A DNA stretch of 37,463 bases from Candidatus Gastranaerophilales bacterium (lineage in GTDB: Bacteria; Cyanobacteriota; Vampirovibrionia; Gastranaerophilales; Gastranaerophilaceae), in assembly GCA_944325185.1 (NCBI GenBank), contig CALUZA010000057.1, positions 1 to 37,463 on the forward strand, in the 5' to 3' direction. How positions within the stretch are numbered: the first letter of the stretch is position 1; each line of letters begins with the position of its first letter. Positions 1 to 8,934 of this stretch are shown here, in pieces. The notes under the pieces are model-generated. The model was not told where the DNA came from, did not search any database, and was given only the letters and a program-made list of their open reading frames with translations. The position numbers were made by a program, and so were the translations under genes.

Positions 1-2547
1 GGTAAAGAACAAATTATAAAAGAAGATAGCAAATATATTTTCGAAAATCCTCAAGTTACCTATATTAAAGGTGTTTTAAAAGTTGTAAACGGAATTACAA
101 CATTTATTCCTGATGAAAAAGGCAAAACAATTGATAGAGACAAAAACAGAGTAATTGAAGGTAACTTTACGGAAAGATATAGTAAAAATAACCCTGCTAC
201 TAACAATTCTCTATGGCATATTCAGGCTTCATCAAATAATTTTGATGGTGATGTTACGACAATTCCTTGGGAAAAGGTTGTTAGTGGTTCAAAAGATATT
301 GTAGATAGGCCCCTAGGACAAGATAGCAACGGAGATTATGTCGGTCAGTTTACTCCTCCTTCTACTGCAGTAAATACGGTTCTTCATGCTGTAGGCGGCG
401 GTGGAGCAGGTGGTGGGCCGTCTGTTTCTACTTTGGACGCTTATGTTAGTCCAAATAAGGCTGATAGCTCAGAAATTCAAATAATGAAAAAGCAATTAGC
501 AAATAGATTTAGAGAAGTTGCAAAGAAAAAAGGCAGAAACGACCTTGCGGGTCTTAGTGATGACGCTATAGTTAAGGTTGTTAATAATTCAAATATTGGT
601 TATGCAAATAATCCTTCGCAATTATTGGTTGATGATACGTATATTTTGATAAATACTTCAAACGGGACAATCACGGTTAAAATTGATGTTACAACCGGAA
701 TGATTTTGCCGCATGAATTATTGGATTATACAAAAATTCTTGGCGCACAAACACAAGTCGCTGAAATTCACGATATGCCAAAATGGTTTGATTGGCAAGA
801 TATAACAGACGGTAAATTCAAGGCAGGAGCTGTTGCTTGCGGCACTGCGGGCGGAAATGCCGGAAGTTTGATATGGATAACTAAAACTTCTGATGCAAAT
901 ATTGATTGCATGAGAAATGCTTATGGTAAATATGACAAATCAGAGTGTACAGCTAGTAGTTCGTGTTATTATGATTGCAAAGATGTTTGCTTGCACTATG
1001 TTCAACATAGTTTAAAGGGTGGTACAAGAAAATACGTTTGCGCTAAAAAAGAAACACAATGTAAACATGCATCAAATGTATGTGTTGTAAGAAAATGTTC
1101 GTGTTCAAATACGACATATTATAGTTGTCCTGAATATTATAGAACGTCAAGCTGCCCAAGTGAAGCAGGCGGCTGTGATGATCATAGTAGAAGAACAAGA
1201 AATGGCACACCATACACTCACACCTACACTGGTGGCTCAGGCGGCGCTGCTCCTCCTTGCGTTTGGCTTGGAACTTATGTTAAAGATCCGGTTACTGTTT
1301 CACAGAGCTGTCTTGGCGTTGGCTATACCGGAAGATCAGGTTCTAGTAAAACTGTGATAGATAATATGAGTGCAAGAATATCTGCATCAGGAATAAACGG
1401 TGAAAATGGAGCAACTTGTTCTATTACTGTTGATAATATAACAAGTCATTCTGCAGGTGGCACGGGTGGAATTGCTTGTATTCAATCGCAGTTTGATACA
1501 GATTATTCTACCCCAACATATGTCCCTGATGACACAGTTGCAGCTGGTTGCGCAAATACCCCCGGATGTGTTTTAACAAGTTCAGATAAAACAATGATAT
1601 ATGCATTAGCACCTTCTTTTATGTGTCAAGCTATGCCGACTTCGAGTTGCGGTAAAAACGGTAAAGCAGGAGTTGCAACTCCTGGCAATATAAATTCTAA
1701 CCACGATGTTTGTACATTCTCTGACGGTACATCTGTTAAATGCATGTCAGGCGGTACAGGTATTCCAAACCCTTCTGCTACAAACAGTTACGGCATAGGA
1801 AAAACAACAGGCAGATATAATTACATATATACTTGGACTATTCCTTATGCAACCAACTATCTTGGCTATGGTGAAGCGGGAAGTGCCGGTGAATATGCAA
1901 CAACAAAATTATCCAAGATTGATGGCTCCTTGTTTATAAAACTCGGAAAAGGCGGTGCTTGGACTAATGACGGCTGGAAATACGGCAAAAAAGGTCCAAA
2001 TGGTACTGATACGATTGTTAGAATGGGCGAAAACAGTATAGTAGCTAAAAAAGTTCTTGTCGCTAAAGGCGGTCAAGGCGGCAGAGGCGGACTCAAAACA
2101 AATAATTATGATTTGTGTTATGCAAACGACAGAGACAAAGCTTGTTCTGATAATACCAATATTCAATGCTGTAGCGGTATAGCAAAAACTTCTCGTGAGG
2201 TTTCTGCAACAAATGTCAGAAAGAGTATTTTTGATACAATAAAATCATTTGTCGGTAACAGCAAAATTATCGGTATAGGTCTCGGCAGAGGTGCACAAGG
2301 TGCCGGAACTGCGTCGGGCGAGTTTGAAGTATACGGTTCAAGGCTTGGAATTAATGCAACTGCTGATATAAGTTTCAGTATTGCTCAAAGAATTGTATAT
2401 AAAAAATCAAGTCCTTCTGCTTCAACAGGCGCTCCTGAAGGTACTTCTCCAACTTCAAAGACTGCGGATAAATATAAAAACGGTTATCTAAAACCTGCTA
2501 ATGTCAACTTCAAAGGCGGTGACGGAGCTGTTATAATTACATGGTAA
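1..2547 (+). CDS. Large glycine- and cysteine-rich surface protein, 5' end missing
   Basis: The reading frame is open from base 1, so the gene begins upstream of the window. The TTG at 433 is an internal codon, not the start. At least 848 codons are present. The protein has glycine-rich turns (VGGGGAGGGP near codon 136, GGSGG, LGKGGAW, KGGQGGRGG) and ends in GGDGAVIITW, which resembles the ending of glycine-rich beta-structured adhesin or tail-fibre-like domains. Between about 906 and 1176 there are 13 cysteines in roughly 90 residues, suggesting an extracellular disulfide-bonded segment. It lies 13 bp before a pilin-like gene, so it may be co-expressed with it and be part of, or carried by, a type IV pilus or pseudopilus. 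The missing N-terminus may itself carry a prepilin signal, like the gene cut by the right end of the window. Exact function is not recognised. Confidence 0.8.
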   Translation, partial: GKEQIIKEDSKYIFENPQVTYIKGVLKVVNGITTFIPDEKGKTIDRDKNRVIEGNFTERYSKNNPATNNSLWHIQASSNNFDGDVTTIPWEKVVSGSKDIVDRPLGQDSNGDYVGQFTPPSTAVNTVLHAVGGGGAGGGPSVSTLDAYVSPNKADSSEIQIMKKQLANRFREVAKKKGRNDLAGLSDDAIVKVVNNSNIGYANNPSQLLVDDTYILINTSNGTITVKIDVTTGMILPHELLDYTKILGAQTQVAEIHDMPKWFDWQDITDGKFKAGAVACGTAGGNAGSLIWITKTSDANIDCMRNAYGKYDKSECTASSSCYYDCKDVCLHYVQHSLKGGTRKYVCAKKETQCKHASNVCVVRKCSCSNTTYYSCPEYYRTSSCPSEAGGCDDHSRRTRNGTPYTHTYTGGSGGAAPPCVWLGTYVKDPVTVSQSCLGVGYTGRSGSSKTVIDNMSARISASGINGENGATCSITVDNITSHSAGGTGGIACIQSQFDTDYSTPTYVPDDTVAAGCANTPGCVLTSSDKTMIYALAPSFMCQAMPTSSCGKNGKAGVATPGNINSNHDVCTFSDGTSVKCMSGGTGIPNPSATNSYGIGKTTGRYNYIYTWTIPYATNYLGYGEAGSAGEYATTKLSKIDGSLFIKLGKGGAWTNDGWKYGKKGPNGTDTIVRMGENSIVAKKVLVAKGGQGGRGGLKTNNYDLCYANDRDKACSDNTNIQCCSGIAKTSREVSATNVRKSIFDTIKSFVGNSKIIGIGLGRGAQGAGTASGEFEVYGSRLGINATADISFSIAQRIVYKKSSPSASTGAPEGTSPTSKTADKYKNGYLKPANVNFKGGDGAVIITW

Positions 2548-2560
2548 AAAGGAAAATTAA

Positions 2561-3127
2561 ATGATAAAAAAAGCTTTTACATTGGCAGAAACTTTAATTG
2601 TACTTTCTATTATCGGAGTATTGGCTTTGATTGTTCTTTCAACATTGCAAAATTCTGCTCCGGATAAAAATAAGGCAATGTTTAAAAAAGCATATTCAAT
2701 AACAGAAAGAACCGTAGCAGAACTTGTTAATGATGAAACATTATATCCTTATGATCCTGATAGAATCGGTTTTCTGAATGTTGATGTTGTTCAAATACCT
2801 GGAACTACTGAAGCTGCTGAGGGTGATACGAAATTATGCCAGTTGTTTACAAGCAAGTTAAATCTTTTAGGTGAACCTGTTTATGAAAATAATACTTGCA
2901 CTTTTGAAACGACAGATGGAGTTTTTTGGACAATGCCAACAGGAATTGATGATTTTGCAGATAAAAAAACAATAACCGTAGATGTAAATGGTATTGAAAA
3001 TGAACCTAATCTTGCGTCGGGTGACGATCAGGATATATTCTCGATAAATATATACTCAGATGGCAGAGTAAATGTTTCGGGTGATAAAGAAATTGAATAC
3101 TTAAGATCACATACTGTTAGAAAATAA
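2561..3127 (+). CDS. Type IV pilin-like prepilin
   Basis: This 188-residue protein starts MIKKA then FTLAETLIVLSIIGVLAL, the classic prepilin cleavage and methylation signal: a short basic leader, cleavage before Phe, Glu at mature position 5, then one hydrophobic helix. Alanine replaces the more common glycine before the cleavage site, which prepilin peptidases tolerate. The globular part has two cysteines (KLCQLF and NTCTF) that could form the pilin disulfide. An AAGGAAAA ribosome-binding site precedes the ATG, and the gene follows the large glycine-rich gene by 13 bp, suggesting one transcript. It could be a major or minor pilin or a type II secretion pseudopilin; the sequence does not decide. 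The stop lies 2 bp from the stop of the convergent helicase gene. Confidence 0.85.
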   Translation: MIKKAFTLAETLIVLSIIGVLALIVLSTLQNSAPDKNKAMFKKAYSITERTVAELVNDETLYPYDPDRIGFLNVDVVQIPGTTEAAEGDTKLCQLFTSKLNLLGEPVYENNTCTFETTDGVFWTMPTGIDDFADKKTITVDVNGIENEPNLASGDDQDIFSINIYSDGRVNVSGDKEIEYLRSHTVRK

Positions 3128-3129
3128 AA

Positions 3130-6100
3130 TTATTGATTTGCAGCACATAAATCTTTAAATGAGCAATATTTGCAAGAATCTTTGTTTTGATTTTTTTCAA
3201 ATTTTAAATCATTTATGTTTTTATGTGCTGCTTTAAATATTTCGAGCACTTCTTTTTCAATATCTTCATCAAAATTTATTTCGAATGTATTTTGACAATC
3301 ATCAGGTAAAATTATTTTTAATTTTGTGACTTTTTGAGAATTGAATTTTTCAAAAAACACTTTATATAAAACTAATTGGATTAAATATTTTTGGTATTTT
3401 CCTTTTATTTTCACATCTGTTTGTTTTTTATTGTATCCTGTTTTATAGTCTGCAATTGTATATGTTCCGTCGTCATTTAATTCAATTCTATCTATTATGC
3501 CGCTTATTTTTATTCCGTTGTATGTATTTTTTATAAAATATTCTGATTCTGTTATTCTTTCGATTGGAGTTGAAGTAAATTGAGCATAAAAAGCATTGAT
3601 GCTTTTTTGCGCTCTTTGCTCCATAAATTTTCGAGTATTTTTATCTGATATAACAAGATTGTTGAATTTCTTTGTAAAATTTTCAACTATATAATTTTTA
3701 TCGGGGTATGTCCCTTTTTCCTTTGCGTAATTACAGGATACTTGAAGCGTATAGTGCATTGCTGTTCCGTAATTTGCTTCATCTCTAAATTCTGATTTTG
3801 TATCCAATTTTAGTATATATGAATATAAGTATTGTCTTGGACATTCAATGTATGTGTTTATTGAACTTGGTGAGTATGGAATTTCTGACAAAATCGTCTT
3901 TATTAATGTGTTAAATTCATTTAAATAATCAAAATCTTTTTGTTCCAATTCTTTAATTAAATCGTTTTCGTATAATTTTGTGTCAAATTCTTCTGTTTTA
4001 AAATCGACTAAATTTAAAAGCGGCTTAATAATTTCGGTTATGCCAAGCCTGTTATCTTGTGCGCAAGAAAGATATAACGTGTGCTTTGCTCGTGTTAGCC
4101 CGACGTACATTAATTTTATTTCGTTTGACTTTTTAATGTCTTTCTTTTTTTCTTCATCTAAAATTTCGTTTGCAGGTATCTTGGGTTCGGTTGATTTATT
4201 ATTTGATTCCCAGTTACTGCGTTTTAGATTTGGCATAAATACATATTCAAACTCCCTGCCTTTTGATGAATGGTATGTGGATAGTTGAATAGCATTTAGT
4301 GAAATTGGCGGTTTTTCTGTTTTGATTTTATAACCGTTTTCTCTTGATAAGTCAAGGTAGTCAAGAAAATCTTTTAAGTTTGCATTGCTTTCGTCTTGTG
4401 AAAATTCATAGGCTAAATCAATCAGTGTTTTTAAGGCTGCAATGTTTTCGGTTTTATTTATTTTTGTATTTACAAAATAACTGTATATTCCTGTTTTTTG
4501 AGCTGCCGAAAGTATTGTTGTTCTAAGGCTTTCGCTTGTCATTAACTCTGTAATATTTTCATAGGTTTTTATAAAATCTTCAATTTTTTTAGGGTCTTTG
4601 GATTTTTCTTCTTTTAACAATGTTTTAAAGTCGTCTATAAATAGGGTATCATTGTTTTTGTGTCTTAAATTCCAAAGGTAAATGTAATCATCTTTATTGA
4701 AGTTAAACGGTTCCATTAAAAGTATTTTAAAGGCATTTTCTTCATAAAGTGCCGGATTTGCAATTAGCTTTAAATACAGATAAAGAGTTGTTGCTGACTT
4801 TGTTTCAAAAATATCTTTTCCTTCTTTTAACTCAAAGGGAATATTTTTTGCTTTGAGTTTTTCTGCATATATTTTTAATTCATCATTGTTTTTAGCTAAA
4901 ATTGCTATTTCGTTGAGTTTTTTTTCATTGTTTTCTTTTGGACATTCAGGTGAGTTTATAATTTGTTCAATTTTTTCTATCGTTGCGTTTATTTCTCTGT
5001 TTGATGAAATGTATTCGGTAAAAATTGGCAGTTTATTTTTTTCTTTAAGCGAGTCATTTTTGGCTTTTAGTTTTTTGTTTATATTATATTTTTCAAATTT
5101 TGGATTTCCTTCAAGTCTCATCGGGTCCAGTTTTGAAACTTCATAGCTAAAATTTAGTATGTTTTCTGTTGATCTTCTGTTTTCTTCAAGGCAAATAACG
5201 TCAAAATTTTCAGAATTTGAATATTTTTCTATAAATTTTTCTATATTATCTATATGTGCACCTTGAAAAGAAAATATTGTTTGATCGTCATCACCAACTA
5301 CAAAAGCATTTTGCTTTTGCATATTGTCAATCAGGTTAAAAATAATTTTGTTTTGTATTTTGCTTGTATCTTGATATTCATCAACAAGAATTTGCGTGTA
5401 GTTTGACGCAATTTTTTGTGTAAATTCTTTGTCTTGTTCAAATTTGTTAACCACAAAAGTGAGCATATCATCAAAATCGATTAATGAGCGTTTGGCTTTT
5501 TTGTTTTCATAAAGCTCGTAGATATCCCAAAGTTCGCTTGCTTTTTCTATTCTTTCTTGAGTTTTTGTGATTTCTTTTTCTATTTTAAGCGGAATTTTTT
5601 TGTTGTTTATAAGGTATTCTTCCCTTTTTTCTTCCAGTGTTTTGATATATCCGCCCCAGTTTGGATGATTTTTGATGTTTTCAAAAAAAGTATTTTTATC
5701 TATAAGATTTTTTTTGATTTCGGAAATGTCGTCAATTAAGTTTTTTATTTTAGAATAGGGGTTATTTTTTTTATCTCTGTTTGCTGTTGGTTCAAGTTCA
5801 TCAATACATTCTTTCATTAGCTTGTATTTTGTTGTATCTTTTATTATTTTTAAATTTTCATTATACATATCTGAAAATTCGTCTTTGTTGTTTTCTATGA
5901 TATCCAAACAAAGGCTGTGGTATGTAAAAATGTTTATTTTTTGCGCTGTGGGTTCATCCAAAATTTTGGAAACAGCTTTTCGCATTTCATTTGTTGCAAC
6001 ATCGGTAAAAGTCATGCACAGTATTTTTTCGGGAGCTATATTGTCCTCGATTAAAGATTTAATTCTTCTTGAAATACTAAATGTTTTTCCTGTTCCGGGG

Positions 6101-6201
6101 CCTGCAAGTGCAAGTCTTATCCCGTTTCTAAAGTTTATACATTCCTTTTGTTTTTGATTTGGTTCTTTTTCATCTTTGTTGAAATTAATCTGTTGTTGCA
6201 T
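3130..6201 (-). CDS. UvrD/Rep-family helicase fused to Fe-S PD-(D/E)XK nuclease
   Basis: The 1023-residue protein is an SF1 DNA helicase with a C-terminal RecB/AddB/Cas4-type nuclease. Visible motifs: Walker A AGPGTGKT (residues 33-40), Walker B VDEYQDT (273-279), motif III VVGDDDQTIFSFQG, motif V STYHSSKGREFEYV and motif VI YVGLTRAKHTLYL. The nuclease domain starts near 780 with ECPRQYLYSY, has IID (D904) and DYK (D918, K920), and four cysteines at 787, 1010, 1013 and 1019 in the arrangement of the 4Fe-4S staple of AddB and Cas4. The predicted action is ATP-driven DNA unwinding coupled to cleavage, in double-strand break repair or defence. The start lies inside the end of the upstream gene (17-nt overlap), so translation is probably coupled. 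An AddA-like housekeeping role is the main alternative; no separate AddB/RecC-like partner is nearby. Confidence 0.88.
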   Translation of the reverse strand: MQQQINFNKDEKEPNQKQKECINFRNGIRLALAGPGTGKTFSISRRIKSLIEDNIAPEKILCMTFTDVATNEMRKAVSKILDEPTAQKINIFTYHSLCLDIIENNKDEFSDMYNENLKIIKDTTKYKLMKECIDELEPTANRDKKNNPYSKIKNLIDDISEIKKNLIDKNTFFENIKNHPNWGGYIKTLEEKREEYLINNKKIPLKIEKEITKTQERIEKASELWDIYELYENKKAKRSLIDFDDMLTFVVNKFEQDKEFTQKIASNYTQILVDEYQDTSKIQNKIIFNLIDNMQKQNAFVVGDDDQTIFSFQGAHIDNIEKFIEKYSNSENFDVICLEENRRSTENILNFSYEVSKLDPMRLEGNPKFEKYNINKKLKAKNDSLKEKNKLPIFTEYISSNREINATIEKIEQIINSPECPKENNEKKLNEIAILAKNNDELKIYAEKLKAKNIPFELKEGKDIFETKSATTLYLYLKLIANPALYEENAFKILLMEPFNFNKDDYIYLWNLRHKNNDTLFIDDFKTLLKEEKSKDPKKIEDFIKTYENITELMTSESLRTTILSAAQKTGIYSYFVNTKINKTENIAALKTLIDLAYEFSQDESNANLKDFLDYLDLSRENGYKIKTEKPPISLNAIQLSTYHSSKGREFEYVFMPNLKRSNWESNNKSTEPKIPANEILDEEKKKDIKKSNEIKLMYVGLTRAKHTLYLSCAQDNRLGITEIIKPLLNLVDFKTEEFDTKLYENDLIKELEQKDFDYLNEFNTLIKTILSEIPYSPSSINTYIECPRQYLYSYILKLDTKSEFRDEANYGTAMHYTLQVSCNYAKEKGTYPDKNYIVENFTKKFNNLVISDKNTRKFMEQRAQKSINAFYAQFTSTPIERITESEYFIKNTYNGIKISGIIDRIELNDDGTYTIADYKTGYNKKQTDVKIKGKYQKYLIQLVLYKVFFEKFNSQKVTKLKIILPDDCQNTFEINFDEDIEKEVLEIFKAAHKNINDLKFEKNQNKDSCKYCSFKDLCAANQ

Positions 6202-6688
6202 TGCATTCCTTTAAAATCATTAATATATCTTTTGTAATTTCTATTCTTTTTTTGTGCAGATAGTAGTTATATATTTTTTCTGCTTGTTTTGACAAGGGCA
6301 TATCAATTCCTTTTCTTGGTTTAAGGTAAGGACTTTCTTTTAGTTTAATTTTGGTGATTTTTGAATCAAAGTAGTCTCTTGCAAGTCTAAGAGTTGTTTT
6401 TTTAATATTTAACATGGTTGAAATTTTTTCAAGTGCTTCGTTTTGGTTTAAGTTTGGGAAAATATCATAATGATCAAAGCGAGATAGGTAATATGCAAGG
6501 ATTTGTATTTTGTCTTTTTTGAAATCTATTTCGCTTGGAATAGTCTTGTTGGGTAGATTTATGTTTTTAAGATAATTCATTAGTTCACTGACAGGTGCCA
6601 GTATTTTGCTATATTTGTTTTCTATAGCAATATTTTGAATGTTTTGCAATTTTTTACTTAATTCTTCAGGGTATAATATATCTTCCAT
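6185..6688 (-). CDS. Small partner protein of the helicase-nuclease, unknown function
   Basis: This 167-residue cytosolic protein has no signal peptide or membrane segment. The middle part (about residues 60-115: ILAYYLSRFDH, then EALEKISTMLNIKKTTLRLA, then RDYFDSK) looks like a compact helical, HTH-like module. From memory it resembles a module found at the N-terminus of some restriction-associated nucleases, with a pattern of the type YxLSKFD...A...LGvkxNTikxxRDeFD; this was not checked by a search. It overlaps the helicase gene by 17 nt and is the first gene of the unit. An inverted repeat sits directly upstream of its start. It could bind DNA for the helicase-nuclease, regulate the operon, or both. 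No known family can be named firmly. Confidence 0.7.
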   Translation of the reverse strand: MEDILYPEELSKKLQNIQNIAIENKYSKILAPVSELMNYLKNINLPNKTIPSEIDFKKDKIQILAYYLSRFDHYDIFPNLNQNEALEKISTMLNIKKTTLRLARDYFDSKITKIKLKESPYLKPRKGIDMPLSKQAEKIYNYYLHKKRIEITKDILMILKECNATTD

Positions 6689-6689
6689 A

Positions 6690-6720
6690 GCTAAAATCCA
6701 AATATATGTATAATTTTAGC
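6690..6720. repeat. Inverted repeat at the promoter of the helicase unit
   Basis: Arms GCTAAAAT (6690-6697) and ATTTTAGC (6713-6720) are perfect 8-bp complements separated by 15 bp. The first arm ends one base from the start codon of the 167-residue gene. A -10-like TATACA on the minus strand lies between the arms. This is the position expected for an operator or a 5' hairpin of the helicase unit. Confidence 0.5.
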
Positions 6721-6903
6721 ATAAAACTGATTAAATTATTTAATTTTATAAATTACCCTTGTTGTATGGTTGAAAAAAATATGTTTTTCGGTTATTATAA
6801 CTTTGTAAAAAAATGTAAATTATTTATAAAAAAAGTCAAAAAATTTTTTTTAGCATTGTTGTATAGGTGTAATTAAATTAATAAAAAGAAAGTTAGGTGA
6901 ATA

Positions 6904-7203
6904 ATGAGCTTAAGTGTAGGTCCAATGACAACAAAGAAAAAGGTTGCTATCGGTGTTGCTGTTGCAAGCGCTGCTGTTGCTGCTGTTGGTGTTGCAGGAT
7001 ATTTAAAAGGCAAAAAAACCGATGCTTTTATTAGTACACAGGGCACTGATAAAAAACTAGGTTTCTTTAAAACAATTTTAGAAGGTTTAAAAGCATATAA
7101 AGATCAAGTTGTTGGTTTTTTCTCTAAAAAAGGAAAAAAACCTGCAGATGCCGCAGGCAAGGCTGCTGATAATGCAGAAAGATCTGCTGAAGCTGCAAAA
7201 TAA
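6904..7203 (+). CDS. Small alanine-rich protein with one N-terminal membrane segment
   Basis: The 99-residue product begins MSLSVGPMTTKKK, followed by an Ala/Val-rich hydrophobic helix (about residues 14-34) and a Lys-rich, partly amphipathic remainder (LGFFKTILEGLKAYKDQVVGFF). The C-terminus is low-complexity Ala/Lys/Asp. An AGGTGA ribosome-binding site lies 5 bp before the ATG, and a clear hairpin terminator follows, so this is a real single-gene transcript. No family is recognised. The helix followed by a charged tail suggests a protein anchored in the inner membrane with its C-terminus in the cytoplasm or periplasm. Confidence 0.7.
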   Translation: MSLSVGPMTTKKKVAIGVAVASAAVAAVGVAGYLKGKKTDAFISTQGTDKKLGFFKTILEGLKAYKDQVVGFFSKKGKKPADAAGKAADNAERSAEAAK

Positions 7204-7231
7204 CTTACTGATAAATAATAATAAAATTAGT

Positions 7232-7280
7232 AAAATAGCGTTGGGCGAAAAGTTTTGTCCCGCGCTATTTTGCTGTTTTT
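7232..7280 (+). terminator. Rho-independent terminator after the small membrane protein gene
   Basis: AAAATAGCG (7232-7240) pairs with CGCTATTTT (7263-7271), with a further GGG/CCC pairing inside the loop region. TGCTGTTTTTT follows. Confidence 0.75.
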
Positions 7281-7437
7281 TGTAATTAAATTTATTTTTA
7301 TAATTACATGCTCAAATTTAGCGAACTTTTTTATTTAGGATAGTTTATTTTTTTACATTCAATTCTAAACTTATTTATCTGTCAGATAGCGTATATGTGT
7401 TTTGGCTTATGCTAGAGTGTTTCTATTGGAGATAAGT

Positions 7438-7626
7438 ATGACAAATATTATTGAGTATAGATTTAAAAATAAACTATATAAATTGAAAAAAGAAAAGGTT
7501 CTTGAAATTCTTGCTGCACTGGAAAATAATAATGAATTTTATGCAGATGATTCTGAAATTGTGTTTTACTTAAAGAAATATAATTTAATAAGTGAATATT
7601 TTTTAAGTTCAATTAACGAAAAATAG
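7438..7626 (+). CDS. Small hypothetical protein (62 residues)
   Basis: The ATG at 7438 is preferred over an in-frame ATG at 7402, because GGAGA lies 5 bp before it. The product begins MTNIIEYRFKNKLYKLKKEK and is Lys/Glu/Asn-rich, soluble and probably helical. No motif is recognised. It precedes the photolyase gene by 57 bp on the same strand and may or may not share its transcript. The chance that it is a real gene rests mainly on the good ribosome-binding site. Confidence 0.55.
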   Translation: MTNIIEYRFKNKLYKLKKEKVLEILAALENNNEFYADDSEIVFYLKKYNLISEYFLSSINEK

Positions 7627-7683
7627 TTGGTTATTATCTTTTTGCATATTGTTTTTGTGTAAATATTATTCGATTTATAGGCA

Positions 7684-8934
7684 ATGAGATATAAAAGGAA
7701 TAATATTTTAAAATACATAGATTTTTCTTTTGATGAAGAAAAATTTCCCTTGCAAGAAAGAGTATTTATCTTAAATAATGTTCCGATTAAGCATAAGGGT
7801 TATGTTATTTATTTGATGACAAGAGAGTTTCGCTTTTTTGATAACTTTGCTTTAAGGTATGCAAAAAAAATAGCCTTTGAAAACAATTTGGAATTAAAAG
7901 TTTTATATAAAATTCCTGATTTAGCTACGCTAAATAAACAGGAGTTTTATTATGAAAATTTTGAACAGTTAAAAAACATATTTAGGATAAATGATATTTC
8001 TTTTTTGGAATTTAAAAGCTTTGATGAATTCGAAGTTGCCCTTTTGGTTGTGGATTTTAGTCCCCTTGAAAAAAATATTTATGATAAATTTTTGTTTAGA
8101 GTTGTTGAAATAGATGGGCATAATATACTTCCTTCAAGATTTATTTCAAATAAACAAGAATATTCTGTTATGTCATTTAGAATTAAGGTTTATAAAAATA
8201 TCGGTTATTTTTTGAAAAAATTACCTGATAAATTTGATGTTGAATTAAAATCTAATACGGTCTTATTAGATTTTATCAAGAATAAATTAATGCATTATTC
8301 GAAATTTAAAAATAACCCAAATTACGAGATGACATCAAACCTTTCAGCGTATATTAATTTTGGATTTATTTCGTCTTATAGAATCGCTATTGAAATATTA
8401 AAATCTTCTTCAAGTGATGAAAATAAAGAAGCGTATTTAGAGGAGTTGATTGTAAGAAAAGAGCTTGCCGAGAATTTCTGTTTGTATTGTAAGGATTTTA
8501 AAAATTTATCCTGTATTCCAAATTGGGCAAAAAATTCAATTCAAGAACATAAGAATGATTTTAAAAAAAGAATATACAGTATAAATGAATTTGAAAATGC
8601 TAGAACTGAGGATGAATTATGGAATGCCTGTCAAAGGCAATTAATGAGAAAAGGTAAAATCGAAAGTTATCTTAGGATGTATTGGGCAAAAATGCTTTTA
8701 AAATGGACATATTCAGTAGATGATGCTTTAAAAACAGCGATATATCTAAATGATAAATATGCCTATGATGCTCCTTCTGCAAACGGATATACTGCTATTT
8801 TGTGGTCACTTGGTGGTTTGCATGATAGGGCGTTTAAAGATAGGGAAATTTATGGAAAAATTCGTCCAATGACATATAACGGTGCGAAGTCTAAATTCGA
8901 TGTTTTGGCATATATTGATAAATATAAACCATAA
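7684..8934 (+). CDS. phr: Class II deoxyribodipyrimidine (CPD) photolyase
   Basis: The 416-residue product matches the class II photolyase pattern: GYVIYLMTREFRFFDN near the N-terminus, and DELWNACQRQLMRKGK, YLRMYWAKMLLKWT, AIYLNDKYAYD and YGKIRPMTYNGAKSKFDV in the FAD-binding C-terminal half. The enzyme uses light to split cyclobutane pyrimidine dimers with reduced FAD. Tryptophans at 313, 334 and 341 have the 21- and 7-residue spacing of the electron-transfer Trp dyad and neighbouring Trp of the Methanosarcina class II enzyme. The usual W in HDRxW is F here (HDRAFKDRE). The protein is somewhat shorter than typical family members (about 450). No Shine-Dalgarno is seen; TATTAT at 7664-7669 lies 14 bp before the ATG. 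A photolyase would be surprising in a strictly dark habitat. Confidence 0.92.
   Translation: MRYKRNNILKYIDFSFDEEKFPLQERVFILNNVPIKHKGYVIYLMTREFRFFDNFALRYAKKIAFENNLELKVLYKIPDLATLNKQEFYYENFEQLKNIFRINDISFLEFKSFDEFEVALLVVDFSPLEKNIYDKFLFRVVEIDGHNILPSRFISNKQEYSVMSFRIKVYKNIGYFLKKLPDKFDVELKSNTVLLDFIKNKLMHYSKFKNNPNYEMTSNLSAYINFGFISSYRIAIEILKSSSSDENKEAYLEELIVRKELAENFCLYCKDFKNLSCIPNWAKNSIQEHKNDFKKRIYSINEFENARTEDELWNACQRQLMRKGKIESYLRMYWAKMLLKWTYSVDDALKTAIYLNDKYAYDAPSANGYTAILWSLGGLHDRAFKDREIYGKIRPMTYNGAKSKFDVLAYIDKYKP

Noticed and set aside
433..435. TTG as start of the first gene
   Set aside because: The same frame is open back to base 1 with consistent glycine-rich content, so TTG is an internal Leu codon of a truncated gene.
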